In this document: positions 1 to 8,431 of the stretch, one piece after another
Layout: every line of letters begins with the position of its first letter
Numbering within the stretch: position 1 is the first letter of the stretch
NCBI RefSeq assembly: GCF_005116475.1
Contig: NZ_SWBO01000001.1
Span: 620,001 to 684,000, forward strand
Direction: 5' to 3'
Source: Pedobacter cryotolerans
Lineage (GTDB): Bacteria > Bacteroidota > Bacteroidia > Sphingobacteriales > Sphingobacteriaceae
DNA length: 64,000 bases
The notes under the pieces: model-generated
What the model was told of the DNA's origin: nothing
The model's database searches: none
The model's input: only the letters and a program-made list of their open reading frames with translations
Translations under genes and position numbers: made by a program

Positions 1-1
1 T

Positions 2-655
2 TTTGAAATTCGGGATAATGGCATAGGCATTCCAAAAGATAAATTATCTTATATTTTTGAAACATTTACACAGGCCCGATCAGACATTTCTCGTAAATAT
101 GGTGGCACAGGTTTAGGCTTAGCCATTACAAAAAAACTATTGAAACTTTACCAATCTGAAATTTTGGTTGATAGTATTGAAGGCGAAGGAACATCCTTTT
201 CATTCGCAATTCATTTCAACAAGCTTCAGAGTTCTTACATCGCCTCTGAAAAAATGCCACTACCAGAATTTTTTACAGGGAAAAGAATTTTGGTTGTTGA
301 TGATAATGAAGTTAATATTTTAATTGCGAGAAGGTTTTTAAGTAAATGGGGTCTTGAATTAGACTTTGCCTATAATGGTGAAGAAGCAATCAATAAAATT
401 GTTAATCATACTTACGATTTGGTGTTTATGGACATTAGAATGCCTGGTATAGATGGTTTTGATGCCACAAAAATAATTCGTGAAATACCTGGAGATTATT
501 ATCAGCAAATACCTATTATTGCTTTAACAGCATCTACATTAAATGACGAAACTACCAAGTTTAAAGAGTCGGGGATGAATGGGCATATTTTAAAGCCATT
601 TAATCCAGAGGAAATAAAAAAGGTGCTTGCAGATTTTCTTAGTAAAAAAGACTAG
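2..655 (+). CDS. Hybrid sensor histidine kinase/response regulator, C-terminal part (5' end outside window)
   Basis: The reading frame is open from the window edge, so only the C-terminal part is seen. The first ~45 codons carry the end of a HATPase_c domain: the G1 box DNGIGIP, an F-box region (IFETF) and the G2 box GGTGLGLAI. After a short linker comes a receiver domain starting ILVVDDNEVN, with phospho-acceptor Asp in VFMDIRMPG and the conserved Lys in ILKPF. The gene therefore encodes a kinase that passes phosphate to its own receiver. No HTH or Hpt follows the receiver. The TTG at 140 is internal to the HATPase domain and is not the real start. The input signal and sensor domains cannot be judged from this window. 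Confidence 0.9.
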   Translation, partial: FEIRDNGIGIPKDKLSYIFETFTQARSDISRKYGGTGLGLAITKKLLKLYQSEILVDSIEGEGTSFSFAIHFNKLQSSYIASEKMPLPEFFTGKRILVVDDNEVNILIARRFLSKWGLELDFAYNGEEAINKIVNHTYDLVFMDIRMPGIDGFDATKIIREIPGDYYQQIPIIALTASTLNDETTKFKESGMNGHILKPFNPEEIKKVLADFLSKKD

Positions 656-709
656 ATATTAGTTGCTGCTCCATTGCTAACTCATCATTATAAATAGCCT
701 TAAAAGTAA

Positions 710-741
710 AGGGCCGATATTTCAGAAGAAATACCGACCCT
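710..741. terminator. Imperfect hairpin between convergent genes
   Basis: A 14-nt arm at 710-723 pairs with 728-741 around an AGAA loop, with two non-Watson-Crick positions (one can be G-U). It lies between the stop of the kinase at 655 and the stop of the minus-strand lipoprotein gene at 815. The minus-strand side is followed by a T-rich stretch, so it more likely terminates the lipoprotein gene, possibly both. Confidence 0.45.
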
Positions 742-814
742 TACCATCTAAATTAACGCTCTCGATTATATAAACGATATGCAGTATGATTTGTTTTAAA
801 AAAAGTTTAATTTT

Positions 815-2197
815 TTAATTCGCTTCGTAACAACCTGGTGTTGAAGGAAATATTCTAGATTTATTTTTTAAATCTTTTTTCAGAAAAGTAGAAAAGTAAT
901 TATCTGAACTAAGATTAAAACCTTTTTTTACAATTGCACTATTTGTAGCAATCTCAAAATTGTAGTTTTCGCTACTTAAAAAGGATGGATCAACATTCAT
1001 TAAATTATCAGCATAAATAACTTTGCTTGTTTTAATTAAGTTGTTTCTTAGCACAGTGGTTAAAACTGTTGTAGGTGATTTTTTGTCGATTGAAAATTCA
1101 TCGGCCAATGCCCCATAAATAATATTATTCGATAATTGTAAGGATAAATTACTAGCCTGTGTAGTGCTTATAAAATCTGATAGGTAAACCGCAGCAGTTT
1201 TTCGAGCAAATTTATTGTCTTGGTAGCCAGCAAAAGTGTTTTGTTTTAAGTTATAACTGCCGCCGCCAGCACCATACAACAGATACTGACCGCAATTAAA
1301 AAAAAGGTTGTTAAAAGCAGTAATATCGGTTTCATATCCTAATAGTCCAACAACCTCCATATTTTTAATAACGGTATTTGTTAATAATAATTTGGGTTCA
1401 GAGCCTGTAGATCTTCCATCAATGGTAAGTCCGGCGGTTGCATTTTTAATTACCGCATAATTGATGGTAGAATTTTTGCTTTCTGGATAGAGATGAATAC
1501 CATTCCATTGTCCAGTTTCATTTGCATAAACTCTTTCTAAACGATCACTGGTAAACAAAACCGTATCTGCTTTTGTGCCGTTTACATTTAATGTACCTCT
1601 TACACTCATGGTGCTATTGCCATGAAACAATATTTTAGTGCCCGGATTTACGGTTAATGTTGTGTTTTCTGCAACGGTTAAAGAGTTGTAAATAATATAA
1701 GGAAGTTTACTATCCCAAACCATATCGCTAACTATTGTACTGTTTTTGATGAAGTTTGCATTTTGACCATAAGCAACTAAAGGGATACTTCTTTTTTGCC
1801 CATTAAAATAAAAAAGAATAGAGTCTTGAACCACAAAAGGTAAGCTTTCTGTAGTTGGGTTGATGTTAACTTTTACAAAAACATTGATAGAATCGGTTCC
1901 GTTTAATTTAAGATTATTGATTTCTGCAAGGGGTTGCCCGTTAATATTTAAGCTGAATGCAGATGTATTGCCCCCGCTTAGTTTGATGTTGCTTAATATA
2001 ATTGCAGCTTCATTAGGGTTTGATATTTTTAACCTTCTACTGCTTGAGCCAATTGAAGTGAAAACAGTATCAAATAAAACGCTATCTGTTGAAAATGCAA
2101 GTTTGGCATTTGCATCAAAAGTAATCTCCTCATCCTTATTGCAAGCTGCAAAAAGAAAGCTAGTAAATAAGCTTAAGATGAGTAGTTTTAAACGCAT
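815..2197 (-). CDS. Lipoprotein with predicted right-handed parallel beta-helix
   Basis: The 460-residue product starts with a lipoprotein signal: a hydrophobic stretch ending LFAAC, with Cys19 as the acylated residue. Residues ~30-150 look like an immunoglobulin-like domain of the kind seen in Bacteroidetes surface proteins (LKISNPNEAAIILSNIKLSGG). Residues ~170-430 have irregular repeats of short strands (NTTLTVNPGTKILF, GTLNVNGTKADTVLFTS, GIHLYPESKNSTINYAVIKNA) typical of parallel beta-helix proteins. No catalytic motif was seen, so a carbohydrate- or surface-binding role is only an inference. The gene starts 2 nt after the comF stop, so the two are probably co-transcribed. Confidence 0.7.
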   Translation of the reverse strand: MRLKLLILSLFTSFLFAACNKDEEITFDANAKLAFSTDSVLFDTVFTSIGSSSRRLKISNPNEAAIILSNIKLSGGNTSAFSLNINGQPLAEINNLKLNGTDSINVFVKVNINPTTESLPFVVQDSILFYFNGQKRSIPLVAYGQNANFIKNSTIVSDMVWDSKLPYIIYNSLTVAENTTLTVNPGTKILFHGNSTMSVRGTLNVNGTKADTVLFTSDRLERVYANETGQWNGIHLYPESKNSTINYAVIKNATAGLTIDGRSTGSEPKLLLTNTVIKNMEVVGLLGYETDITAFNNLFFNCGQYLLYGAGGGSYNLKQNTFAGYQDNKFARKTAAVYLSDFISTTQASNLSLQLSNNIIYGALADEFSIDKKSPTTVLTTVLRNNLIKTSKVIYADNLMNVDPSFLSSENYNFEIATNSAIVKKGFNLSSDNYFSTFLKKDLKNKSRIFPSTPGCYEAN

Positions 2198-2199
2198 AA

Positions 2200-2898
2200 T
2201 TATTCTGCAAAAGCCACTGCGGCAATACTTAATTTTTTAATACCACTATTTAATAACGCGTTTCCACATGCCTCTAGTGTAGCGCCAGTTGTAATCACAT
2301 CATCAACCAATAAAACATGAAGGTTTTGTAAATCTTCTGTATGTTTAACATCAAAAACCGACTGCATGTTTTCGTAACGCGTATACCTGGTTTTTTTTGT
2401 TTGTGTTTCTGTAGATTTCGATCTGATTAAATGTTTAATACTTACAGTTTTACTTAAGGTTTCAGCAATTCCATCGGCAATGGTTTTACTTTGGTTGTAA
2501 CCACGTAATCGCTCTTTACTGTAGTGTAAAGGTACTGGGATAATTAAATCAATATCCTTATAATCATTACTAAGCTGCAATTTGTCGCCTAATAAGTTAC
2601 CAAGTTTAACACCAACAGCTGTTTTTCCTTTATATTTTAAACTATGCATCAAATTTTGCACTTTAGTTCCCTTTCTAAAATACAACATTGCCATTGCATT
2701 GGTGTTTGGCAATCTGCCCCAAAGTTGTTTCGCAACCCTGTTTTCCTCGTGCAAATGGAAATCTGTAAAAGGCAAATCTCTCAGGCATTTGATACAGATT
2801 TCTTTTTCGCCATAATATAAATGTGTACCACAAGCATTGCAAAGCTCTGGAAAAAGCAGCGCAACTACATCTAAAGCTAATCGATTGATGGTAAACAT
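2200..2898 (-). CDS. comF: ComF family phosphoribosyltransferase-like protein
   Basis: A zinc-ribbon-like N-terminus (CNACG ... CIKCL) is followed by a type I phosphoribosyltransferase fold with the PRPP-binding loop LLVDDVITTGAT near the C-terminus and the family signature IPVPLHYSKERLRGYNQS. This is the full ComF/GntX architecture. In transformable bacteria ComF helps handle incoming single-stranded DNA, and many other bacteria carry homologues of unclear role. The ATG at 2898 is preferred over an upstream TTG at 2913, giving 232 residues. It is the first gene of a likely pair with the downstream lipoprotein gene. Confidence 0.9.
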   Translation of the reverse strand: MFTINRLALDVVALLFPELCNACGTHLYYGEKEICIKCLRDLPFTDFHLHEENRVAKQLWGRLPNTNAMAMLYFRKGTKVQNLMHSLKYKGKTAVGVKLGNLLGDKLQLSNDYKDIDLIIPVPLHYSKERLRGYNQSKTIADGIAETLSKTVSIKHLIRSKSTETQTKKTRYTRYENMQSVFDVKHTEDLQNLHVLLVDDVITTGATLEACGNALLNSGIKKLSIAAVAFAE

Positions 2899-3067
2899 GT
2901 TCCAATTTAACAAAATTCTTAAGAAAAGAGAAGATTATGTTTAACTATACAATTTTATGATTGTTTTAGACGCTTGGTGTATTGGTTTTTAGAAAAACAA
3001 TGTAAATGGTTTTTGGCGAATGTAGCCCCGCCATACGCTACAAATTTTGTTTACTGGTCTTCGACTA

Positions 3068-3195
3068 CCTGCCTACCGCAGGCACAATCATTAAGTTAAG
3101 CGTTGGCGGGGACGCCAACGCTGGAAGTTTCTTATGTTGGCGTCCCCGCCAACGTGTTAATTTTTCTTAACTTAAGGACATTATCCGCAGGCAGG
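3068..3195. mobile_element. Miniature inverted-repeat element nested in another repeat
   Basis: This 128-bp unit begins CCTGCCTACCG and ends with the reverse complement of CCTGCCTGCGG. Inside it, TTAAGTTAAG (3091-3100) pairs with CTTAACTTAA (3166-3175), and GTTGGCGGGGACGCCAAC (3102-3119) pairs exactly with its complement at 3136-3153. The left flank ends CTTCGACTA and the right flank starts CGCTCAGACTGACA. Joined, they reproduce the uninterrupted repeat seen at 43634-43655. No target duplication and no transposase is visible, so non-autonomous mobility is an inference. Confidence 0.55.
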
Positions 3196-3446
3196 CGCTC
3201 AGACTGACACGTCACAAAATTTTCCGCTGCTGTCGGGTTTATATTACAAAGTGTGTGGTTCTTGGCGGTTTGCAGCACTAAATAGTAGCAAACAACTGCG
3301 TTGCTAAACCTGCCTGCCCAGCAAGCAGGCGGGATGGGAATGAAAATTCTTTTTGTTTTTTCTTTAGCTTTTACCACTTTAGTAGCGTATTAGAAAGAAA
3401 GTTGTAACGCTTAAAAACAAAAAGCTTCCTTTCTACGGTCAATGGT

Positions 3447-3532
3447 TAAACTTAGCGTTGGCGGGGACGCCAACTCAGGAGTTTTTCTCATTTTGGCGTC
3501 CTCGCCAACATTTTAATCATTCTTAGCTTAAT
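3447..3532. repeat. Second copy of the GTTGGCGGGGACGCCAAC inverted-repeat unit
   Basis: The 18-nt core recurs exactly at 3457-3474 and its partner at 3492-3509 has two changes. The flanking AT-rich arms resemble those of the copy at 3091-3175, but the CCTGCCT ends are missing. The inner stem-loop may therefore be a separate unit from the outer ends of the first copy. It lies just downstream of rlmN. Confidence 0.6.
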
Positions 3533-3570
3533 AATTGCCCTGCGGTGTGCTGGAAGATTACGCTGGCAAA

Positions 3571-4626
3571 TTAGTTATCAGCAGATTCTTTAACCGCTAA
3601 CTGACCACAAGCTGCATCAATATCTTTTCCTCGGCTTCGCCTGATGTTGGTATTTACACCATGGTTACGTAAGTATGTTGCAAAAGCATCAATTTTATCT
3701 CCTTCGGCATTAATAAAATCAGCAAATTGTATGGGGTTGTATTCGATTAGGTTTACTTTGCAAGGTACGTGTTTGCTAAATTTAACCAAATCCATGGCGT
3801 CTTCAATTTCATCATTAAAGCCATTAAATACAATGTATTCGTAGGTTACTGGGTTTTTGGTTTTTTGGAAATAGTATTTTAAAGCTTCGGCCAATGCCTT
3901 TAAAGAGTTGTGCTCGGTTATTGGCATAATTTCGTGGCGTTTGGTGTCATTAGCAGCATGTAACGACAGTGCTAAATTAAACTTTGCGCCATCATCGCCT
4001 AGCTTTTTGATCATTTTAGCAATACCGGCTGTAGAAACGGTAATGCGTTTGTACGACATGTTTAACCCATCTGGAGCTGTAATTCTTTCGATAGACTTCA
4101 TCATGTTTGCATAGTTAAGCAAAGGTTCGCCCATGCCCATGTAAACTATATTTGTAAGCGGAATATTGTAATTTTTTTTGGCTTGCTGATCAATTAAAAC
4201 AACTTGATCGTAAATTTCATCGGCATTTAAGTTACGTTTACGATCCATGTAGCCCGTAGCACAAAATTTGCAGGTTAAGCTGCAACCCACTTGCGAACTT
4301 ACACAAGCTGTCATGCGTTCTTCAGTAGGTATTAAAACACCTTCTACAATATTGCCATCATGTAAGCGGAAAGCATTTTTGATGGTATGATCGTTACTAA
4401 ATTGAGCACTATTAATTTCAACAACGTTGATGGTATAGTTTTCATCTAATTTTTTACGCAAATCTTTAGATAGATTACTCATCTCCTCAAAACTGCGGGC
4501 AGATTTTTCCCAAAGCCATTGATAAACTTGTTTTGCTCTATATGCAGGTTCCTTCATTTCGCTAAAATGTTGCTGCAATTGAGACAAATCTAATGAACGG
4601 ATATCTATTTTTTTGGTGTTGATCAT
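3571..4626 (-). CDS. rlmN: Dual-specificity RNA methyltransferase RlmN
   Basis: RlmN is a radical-SAM enzyme that methylates C2 of A2503 in 23S rRNA and A37 of some tRNAs. The 351-residue protein has the CxxxCxxC cluster motif at Cys115, Cys119 and Cys122 (CSLTCKFC), the following GYMDRKRNL region, the MGMGEPLLN motif, and the C-terminal Cys340 (DAACGQL) expected as the methyl-carrying cysteine. The N-terminal accessory domain (residues 1-90) is present. The ATG at 4626 lies 1 nt from the end of the upstream toxin frame if that frame were intact, so rlmN may be transcribed from the toxin-antitoxin promoter. Confidence 0.97.
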   Translation of the reverse strand: MINTKKIDIRSLDLSQLQQHFSEMKEPAYRAKQVYQWLWEKSARSFEEMSNLSKDLRKKLDENYTINVVEINSAQFSNDHTIKNAFRLHDGNIVEGVLIPTEERMTACVSSQVGCSLTCKFCATGYMDRKRNLNADEIYDQVVLIDQQAKKNYNIPLTNIVYMGMGEPLLNYANMMKSIERITAPDGLNMSYKRITVSTAGIAKMIKKLGDDGAKFNLALSLHAANDTKRHEIMPITEHNSLKALAEALKYYFQKTKNPVTYEYIVFNGFNDEIEDAMDLVKFSKHVPCKVNLIEYNPIQFADFINAEGDKIDAFATYLRNHGVNTNIRRSRGKDIDAACGQLAVKESADN

Positions 4627-4627
4627 A

Positions 4628-4908
4628 TTATTTGTCGCTGTAATGCCCTAAAGCTGAAATGATGAAAACGGTTACAATATTTTCATCAATTTTATAAATT
4701 ATCTATCTTTTTGATTTATTCTTCTTGACCAATATCCAGTAAATTCGTGTTTTAATGCTTCTGGATTTCCTATGCCTGTTTTTGGATGGACTTTTAGCTC
4801 TTCATAAATCTGGCCTATCCTATTAATGGTCGTTTTGTTGCCAGCTTTATGATGACGTTTAAGATCTTTTTCAGCCCTAGCTTCTAAAACTATAATATAT
4901 TCTCCCAT
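4628..4908 (-). pseudogene. yoeB: Txe/YoeB-family toxin, frameshifted near its 3' end
   Basis: The open frame gives 69 residues (4908 down to 4699), ending LKHEFTGYWSRRINQKDR, which is the YoeB core with the PEALKH and SRRI motifs. A stop follows at 4699-4701. In the frame shifted by one base the sequence continues IIYKIDENIVTVFIISALGHYSDK to a stop at 4628, which is the normal YoeB-family C-terminus including the HY pair needed for RNase activity. Restoring one T after codon 69 would rejoin the two. The truncated protein lacks the catalytic His-Tyr, so it should be inactive. It overlaps the antitoxin gene by 19 nt, as usual for such pairs. A sequencing error remains possible. Confidence 0.85.
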
Positions 4909-5132
4909 AAAGATTTCGACGGGTCTAATATTTTAACATTTCCAGCTTTGATAGATTTCTCCGCACGCTCTACAGTTTCTACCAAATCTTTACCGTATAA
5001 AGCGATTGTTTTTTCTCTTTCAGATAAATCTTTTGTTGATTTTTTCTCAAAGGGAACTTTCAAAGCTTTAGCAAATGCTTTTAAAGCGGCTAATTGCTCT
5101 TTGCTTTCAGGATGCATGATTAAAGTTTCCAT
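4890..5132 (-). CDS. DUF2683-like antitoxin
   Basis: The protein reads METLIMHPESKEQLAALKAFAKALKVPFEKK and then a charged C-terminus, like the DUF2683 proteins found beside YoeB-type toxins in Bacteroidetes. The N-terminal part probably dimerises or binds DNA, and the C-terminal part (ILDPSKSLWENIL) is where such antitoxins bind toxin. An ATG at 5159 would add nine residues (MNSLLNLIP). The family normally starts at METL, so 5132 (80 residues) is preferred. The stop lies inside the toxin gene. With the toxin broken, this may be an orphan antitoxin or simply the autorepressor of the locus. Confidence 0.7.
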   Translation of the reverse strand: METLIMHPESKEQLAALKAFAKALKVPFEKKSTKDLSEREKTIALYGKDLVETVERAEKSIKAGNVKILDPSKSLWENIL

Positions 5133-5348
5133 AGGTATAAGGTTTAATAAACTATTCATGCAAAGGTAATTAAAAAGCTTGAGGCATAAAAGCTACAAGT
5201 AATAAGATGAATTTATCTTGATACTCGATACACATTACTTTATGACTATTCGAAGTTGGCAGCTTGAAACAACAAAATATCTGTATACACTATTTGTGCA
5301 TTCCAGCTACTATTTGTTGGGGATAAATCAGTTTCCATCCGAACACAA

Positions 5349-5801
5349 TTACCGGCCAACAACTTTCTTAATTGTTTCCTTTTCGAGGAATTTTATCTCA
5401 TTTAGCAAGCAAGCACCATTTCCCCCTTCGATATTTCTGTAACCAACAACTATATCACTGGCTGTTTCTTCGATTTGGATAACAACAATTAATTCTTCTT
5501 TTTTTGTGTCGAAATCTGTCAGGTAAGCCAATTTAGGCAATTGTATTTCGTATGGTTTATGTGCAACACCATTGTTATTGATGTAATAAACTGCTAAACC
5601 ATTTTTTACATCAGTTTCGGTTGCAAGTCTGCCGTTTATTGCTGGTGTTTCGGCCCAAGCTTTTAAGTTTATTGACGGCCATAAGTCACTGCTGATTGTG
5701 TCTTTTGGGTTTTCATTTGTCATTTTATCTGTTGTTTTGCTGTTGTCTGAGCAACTTATCAAAAGGAATAATGAAATTATTATCGTGAATACTTTTTTCA
5801 T
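5349..5801 (-). CDS. Hypothetical lipoprotein
   Basis: The 150-residue product begins MKKVFTIIISLFLLISCS, a lipoprotein signal with Cys17. A polar linker to about residue 40 leads to a compact domain (LWPSINLKAWAETPAINGRLATETDV ... VVGYRNIEGGNGACLLNEIKFL). No family was recognised. It lies 37 nt downstream of rluF on the same strand and may be transcribed with it. The second cysteine near residue 130 has no obvious metal-site context. Confidence 0.65.
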   Translation of the reverse strand: MKKVFTIIISLFLLISCSDNSKTTDKMTNENPKDTISSDLWPSINLKAWAETPAINGRLATETDVKNGLAVYYINNNGVAHKPYEIQLPKLAYLTDFDTKKEELIVVIQIEETASDIVVGYRNIEGGNGACLLNEIKFLEKETIKKVVGR

Positions 5802-5838
5802 TTAGCCTGTATAACTAATTGATTAACTGTGCTAGCTT

Positions 5839-6831
5839 CTACTTCCTCTTCGGGCTTTTTATTTTTGCACCAGGAGCACCTTGTTTGCCATTAGATGGGC
5901 GTGTTGGCCTTTTGCTCGGGCCGTTACTTTTAAACCAATCGTTTGAAGCAGCATTGCTATTTCCTCTTGGTGCACCGCCACTTGATCTGTTATCTGGATT
6001 TGATTTAGCAGCAGCAGCTCTTCCTTTAGATTTGGCGAAACGTTGTGCAGGTTTCTCTAATTTTTCTTCAGCAGATTTTTTATTTACTCTTTTTGGGGCG
6101 GCGGGTTTCTCTGAACTAGATTTAGCCACCATTTTAAAAATTTCTGCCTGTTCTTCTTCTGTTAATTCCCTCCAATCGCCAACAGGCAAACCTTTTAAAG
6201 TAATGTTCATGATGCGGGTACGTTCTAGCTTGGTTACCTCAAAGCCAAAATGCTCGCACATTCGTCGTATTTGTCTGTTTAAACCTTGTATTAAAGTAAT
6301 TTTAAAAACGAAAGGACTTTCTTTAGTTACTTTACATTTTTTTGTCATTACACCTAAAACAGGTACGCCCTTACTCATTCCTTCAATAAACTGATCGGTT
6401 AGCGGTTTGTTTACTGTTACGATATATTCTTTTTCGTGGTTATTACCCGCACGAAGAATTTTATTAACTAAATCGCCATTATTAGTTAAGAAAATTAAAC
6501 CTGATGAATCTTTATCTAATCTCCCGATAGGAAAAACACGCTCGCTGTGGTTTACGTGATCTACAATATTGCCTTTTACGTTTGCTTCTGTAGTACTGGT
6601 AATGCCTACAGGTTTGTTATACGCTAAAAGGATAGAGTTTTCTGCTTGTTTAGGTTCAATTGTATTTCCATTTACGTTTACAATGTCTCCAAAAAACACT
6701 TTATCGCCAACTTTAGCTTTACGGCCATTAATAAAAACCTGACCAAGTTCTATAAATCTATCTGCCGCTCTTCTCGAGCATAAACCGCTTTCGCTTATGT
6801 ATTTGTTTAACCTTGTAGTTGGATCAGTCAT
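5839..6831 (-). CDS. rluF: 23S rRNA pseudouridine synthase, RluF type
   Basis: This enzyme isomerises uridine to pseudouridine in 23S rRNA (U2604 region for RluF). An N-terminal S4 RNA-binding domain ([21 protein letters not shown]) is followed by the RsuA-family catalytic domain with the motif [14 protein letters not shown], whose first Asp is the nucleophile, and by [10 protein letters not shown], which resembles RluF more than RluB. From about residue 240 the protein carries a ~90-residue Lys/Arg/Ser/Pro-rich tail ending KIKSPKRK, probably disordered and RNA-binding. Such tails are common in Bacteroidetes homologues. The ATG at 6831 is chosen over a TTG three codons upstream. Confidence 0.9.
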   Translation of the reverse strand: MTDPTTRLNKYISESGLCSRRAADRFIELGQVFINGRKAKVGDKVFFGDIVNVNGNTIEPKQAENSILLAYNKPVGITSTTEANVKGNIVDHVNHSERVFPIGRLDKDSSGLIFLTNNGDLVNKILRAGNNHEKEYIVTVNKPLTDQFIEGMSKGVPVLGVMTKKCKVTKESPFVFKITLIQGLNRQIRRMCEHFGFEVTKLERTRIMNITLKGLPVGDWRELTEEEQAEIFKMVAKSSSEKPAAPKRVNKKSAEEKLEKPAQRFAKSKGRAAAAKSNPDNRSSGGAPRGNSNAASNDWFKSNGPSKRPTRPSNGKQGAPGAKIKSPKRK

Positions 6832-7051
6832 TGGGTACAATTAGTATGGAATGTTACAAAGTTAACATTTTAACACATCTATACATTATAACTAAGTAGA
6901 AACATAGCCCCATGGTAATAAACTTGAGGTGTTGATAAGATAATGGCCTAATCATTTGGATGATTTGTTGTTGCTGCATGAAATTTAGAGCGTAAATAAA
7001 TTATCAATCCTTTTTAGGTTGATAAAGCTTGGAGAGCTTTTTTAGATAAAA

Positions 7052-7082
7052 ACTTTGTCAATCTTTTAAAGATTGACAAAGT
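7052..7082 (-). terminator. Perfect inverted repeat downstream of dinB-like gene
   Basis: Fifteen bases at 7052-7066 pair exactly with 7068-7082. It sits 9 nt beyond the stop of the minus-strand DinB gene and is AT-rich. A second, weaker hairpin (AAAGCT/AGCTTT at 7024-7040, then a T run on the plus strand) and an imperfect one near 7000-7025 follow. It probably ends the WYL-regulator/DinB transcript. Confidence 0.6.
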
Positions 7083-7091
7083 AGCTTACTG

Positions 7092-7589
7092 CTAAAAAGT
7101 ATGATCATCGGCAGTAGGGCCGTAACTAGCTGGAACAGCAATGTTGAGTAAGCGAAAATAAACACCTAATTGAGCTCTATGGTGCGTAGTTTGACTAAAG
7201 GCAATCCTAATCATTTCATATACTGTAACATCTACATGTATAGTTTCTCCAGTTCTTAAAAGCCATCTTTCATTTAAATCTTCTTCTTTTGCATTTACTA
7301 AACTTTCATTTGCTTCAGTTAAACTTTTTTCTAATAAGGCTAAAAGATCATCGTTGCTTTTAACCGTTACAGGTTCATAAGGAGCAATGGCAAAATCAAG
7401 TTCTTTGGTTGTTAAAGCTAATTTTATCCAACCTGGTAATTCGGCAATATGAGTAGCTAAAGCTTGTATTTTCATGCTTTTTTCGTGGGGAGCCCAATCT
7501 GCTTTTTCCATTGGTACACTAGCGAAAAATTTACGTGTAGTTTGTGCTTCGCTTGCTAATTCTGTTGATAATAATTTTAAAATATCCAT
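7092..7589 (-). CDS. DinB family protein
   Basis: The 165-residue protein (MDILKLLSTELASEAQTTRKFF ...) is a DinB/YfiT-type four-helix bundle with the expected histidines: one in ATHIAELPGW and a pair in SQTTHHRAQLGVYF, which would hold a divalent metal. Relatives include metal-dependent thiol transferases, and the DNA-damage name is historical. The function here is not assignable. The ATG at 7589 is preferred over an upstream start at 7634, which would add 15 residues not typical of the family. It follows the WYL regulator on the same strand by about 80 nt, so the regulator probably controls it. Confidence 0.85.
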   Translation of the reverse strand: MDILKLLSTELASEAQTTRKFFASVPMEKADWAPHEKSMKIQALATHIAELPGWIKLALTTKELDFAIAPYEPVTVKSNDDLLALLEKSLTEANESLVNAKEEDLNERWLLRTGETIHVDVTVYEMIRIAFSQTTHHRAQLGVYFRLLNIAVPASYGPTADDHTF

Positions 7590-7669
7590 AATTTTCTGAG
7601 TTTGTACTACAAAGAAAACAGGCGGAACTGACAACCCTATGTCAGTGTAAAAAAAGATAAATAAAATAA

Positions 7670-8359
7670 TTAATAGTTAACAGGCAAAAGTTTCATGTAA
7701 TCATTTAAGGCCATGTGTGCTGCTTTTCTAAAAGGAATTTCTGTACATTTAACTAGAATGATGCTGCTTACTTTAAAGTCGCGGTATTCATTTCGTAAAT
7801 GGCACCAGGCAATTAAATGCCAGCTAAATGCATAAAAAATTAATCCGATAGGTTCAATTTCTCTTTTGCTAATTTCTTCTTTATTGTTTTTGTAATCTAT
7901 TTCAATTACGCATCTGGCGGATATCGCATTTTGCAAAACAGAAAGATGCCCGAAATCATTTGTTAAACGATTTGGTAATTGCAGTTTAATGTTTTCATTT
8001 AAACTTTCTAACTTTTCTTTTTGAGCAGTTTTGAGTACCGCTTTAACTTTATTTAGCGCAGTAGTGTAATTATTGGTAATAGATTTGTCTGCAAAACCTG
8101 CTATAAAGCGTTCCATCAATATCAATGCATTGGCTTCGTCAGAATTAAAAGATATTGGCGGTAAAAAATAACCCTGTACAATAAAATACCCTTTATTTTG
8201 CTCAAAACTTAAGGGAATGCCTTGCTCGCCAAGCGCTTTCATATCTCTATATACCGTACGTAAACTGATGTGATATTGGTTGGCAATTTTTTCTGCAGTT
8301 ACATATTTTTTAGATTGAAGTAGGATTAAAATTCCAAAAAGTCGGTCAATTCTATTCAT
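7670..8359 (-). CDS. YafY-type transcriptional regulator (HTH + WYL domain)
   Basis: Residues 1-60 form an HTH_11 winged helix (MNRIDRLFGILILLQSKKYVTAEKIANQYHISLRTVYRDM). Residues ~130-215 form a WYL domain (VIEIDYKNNKEEISKREIEPIGLIFYAFSWHLIAWC ... RDFKVSSI), a ligand-sensing fold that often binds nucleotides or nucleic acid. At 229 residues it has the short YafY length. It heads a probable two-gene operon with the DinB-like protein and is transcribed away from the hybrid kinase at 8432. An effector cannot be named from sequence. Confidence 0.88.
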   Translation of the reverse strand: MNRIDRLFGILILLQSKKYVTAEKIANQYHISLRTVYRDMKALGEQGIPLSFEQNKGYFIVQGYFLPPISFNSDEANALILMERFIAGFADKSITNNYTTALNKVKAVLKTAQKEKLESLNENIKLQLPNRLTNDFGHLSVLQNAISARCVIEIDYKNNKEEISKREIEPIGLIFYAFSWHLIAWCHLRNEYRDFKVSSIILVKCTEIPFRKAAHMALNDYMKLLPVNY

Positions 8360-8431
8360 GATATTTTAAAGATATGGCATTTTTAAAAACTAATTAGTAA
8401 TAAAAAATATTATATATAGTTATAAAAACAG

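Larger units (their letters stand above)
2914..3570. other. Gene-free interval rich in inverted repeats
   Basis: No credible gene was found here. The interval holds two related copies of an inverted-repeat unit built on an 18-nt core (copy 1 inside 3068-3195, copy 2 about 3447-3532), GC-rich palindromes with the end sequence CCTGCCT (3068, 3195 on the other strand, and about 3309-3332), and the two split halves of another repeat (ending at 3067 and resuming at 3196). An 81-residue open frame on the minus strand here consists largely of repeat sequence and was not called. Confidence 0.7.

Noticed and set aside
1860-2240. 126-residue plus-strand frame opposite the beta-helix lipoprotein
   Set aside because: It is fully contained in the opposite strand of well-supported genes and has no family resemblance.
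3132-3377. 81-residue minus-strand open frame between comF and rlmN
   Set aside because: Part of it is translated palindromic repeat sequence (3132-3195), and it has no signal, domain or conserved context.
3068-3532. CRISPR array from the repeated GTTGGCGGGGACGCCAAC units
   Set aside because: There are only two units 280 bp apart, each is an inverted pair, there are no regular spacers, and no cas genes lie nearby.
5218-5442. 74-residue plus-strand frame between the antitoxin and lipoprotein genes
   Set aside because: It has no recognisable domain and overlaps the 3' end of the minus-strand lipoprotein gene. It is probably chance.
5819-6394. 191-residue plus-strand frame opposite rluF
   Set aside because: The hydrophobic composition comes from reading the Lys/Arg-rich tail of rluF on the other strand.
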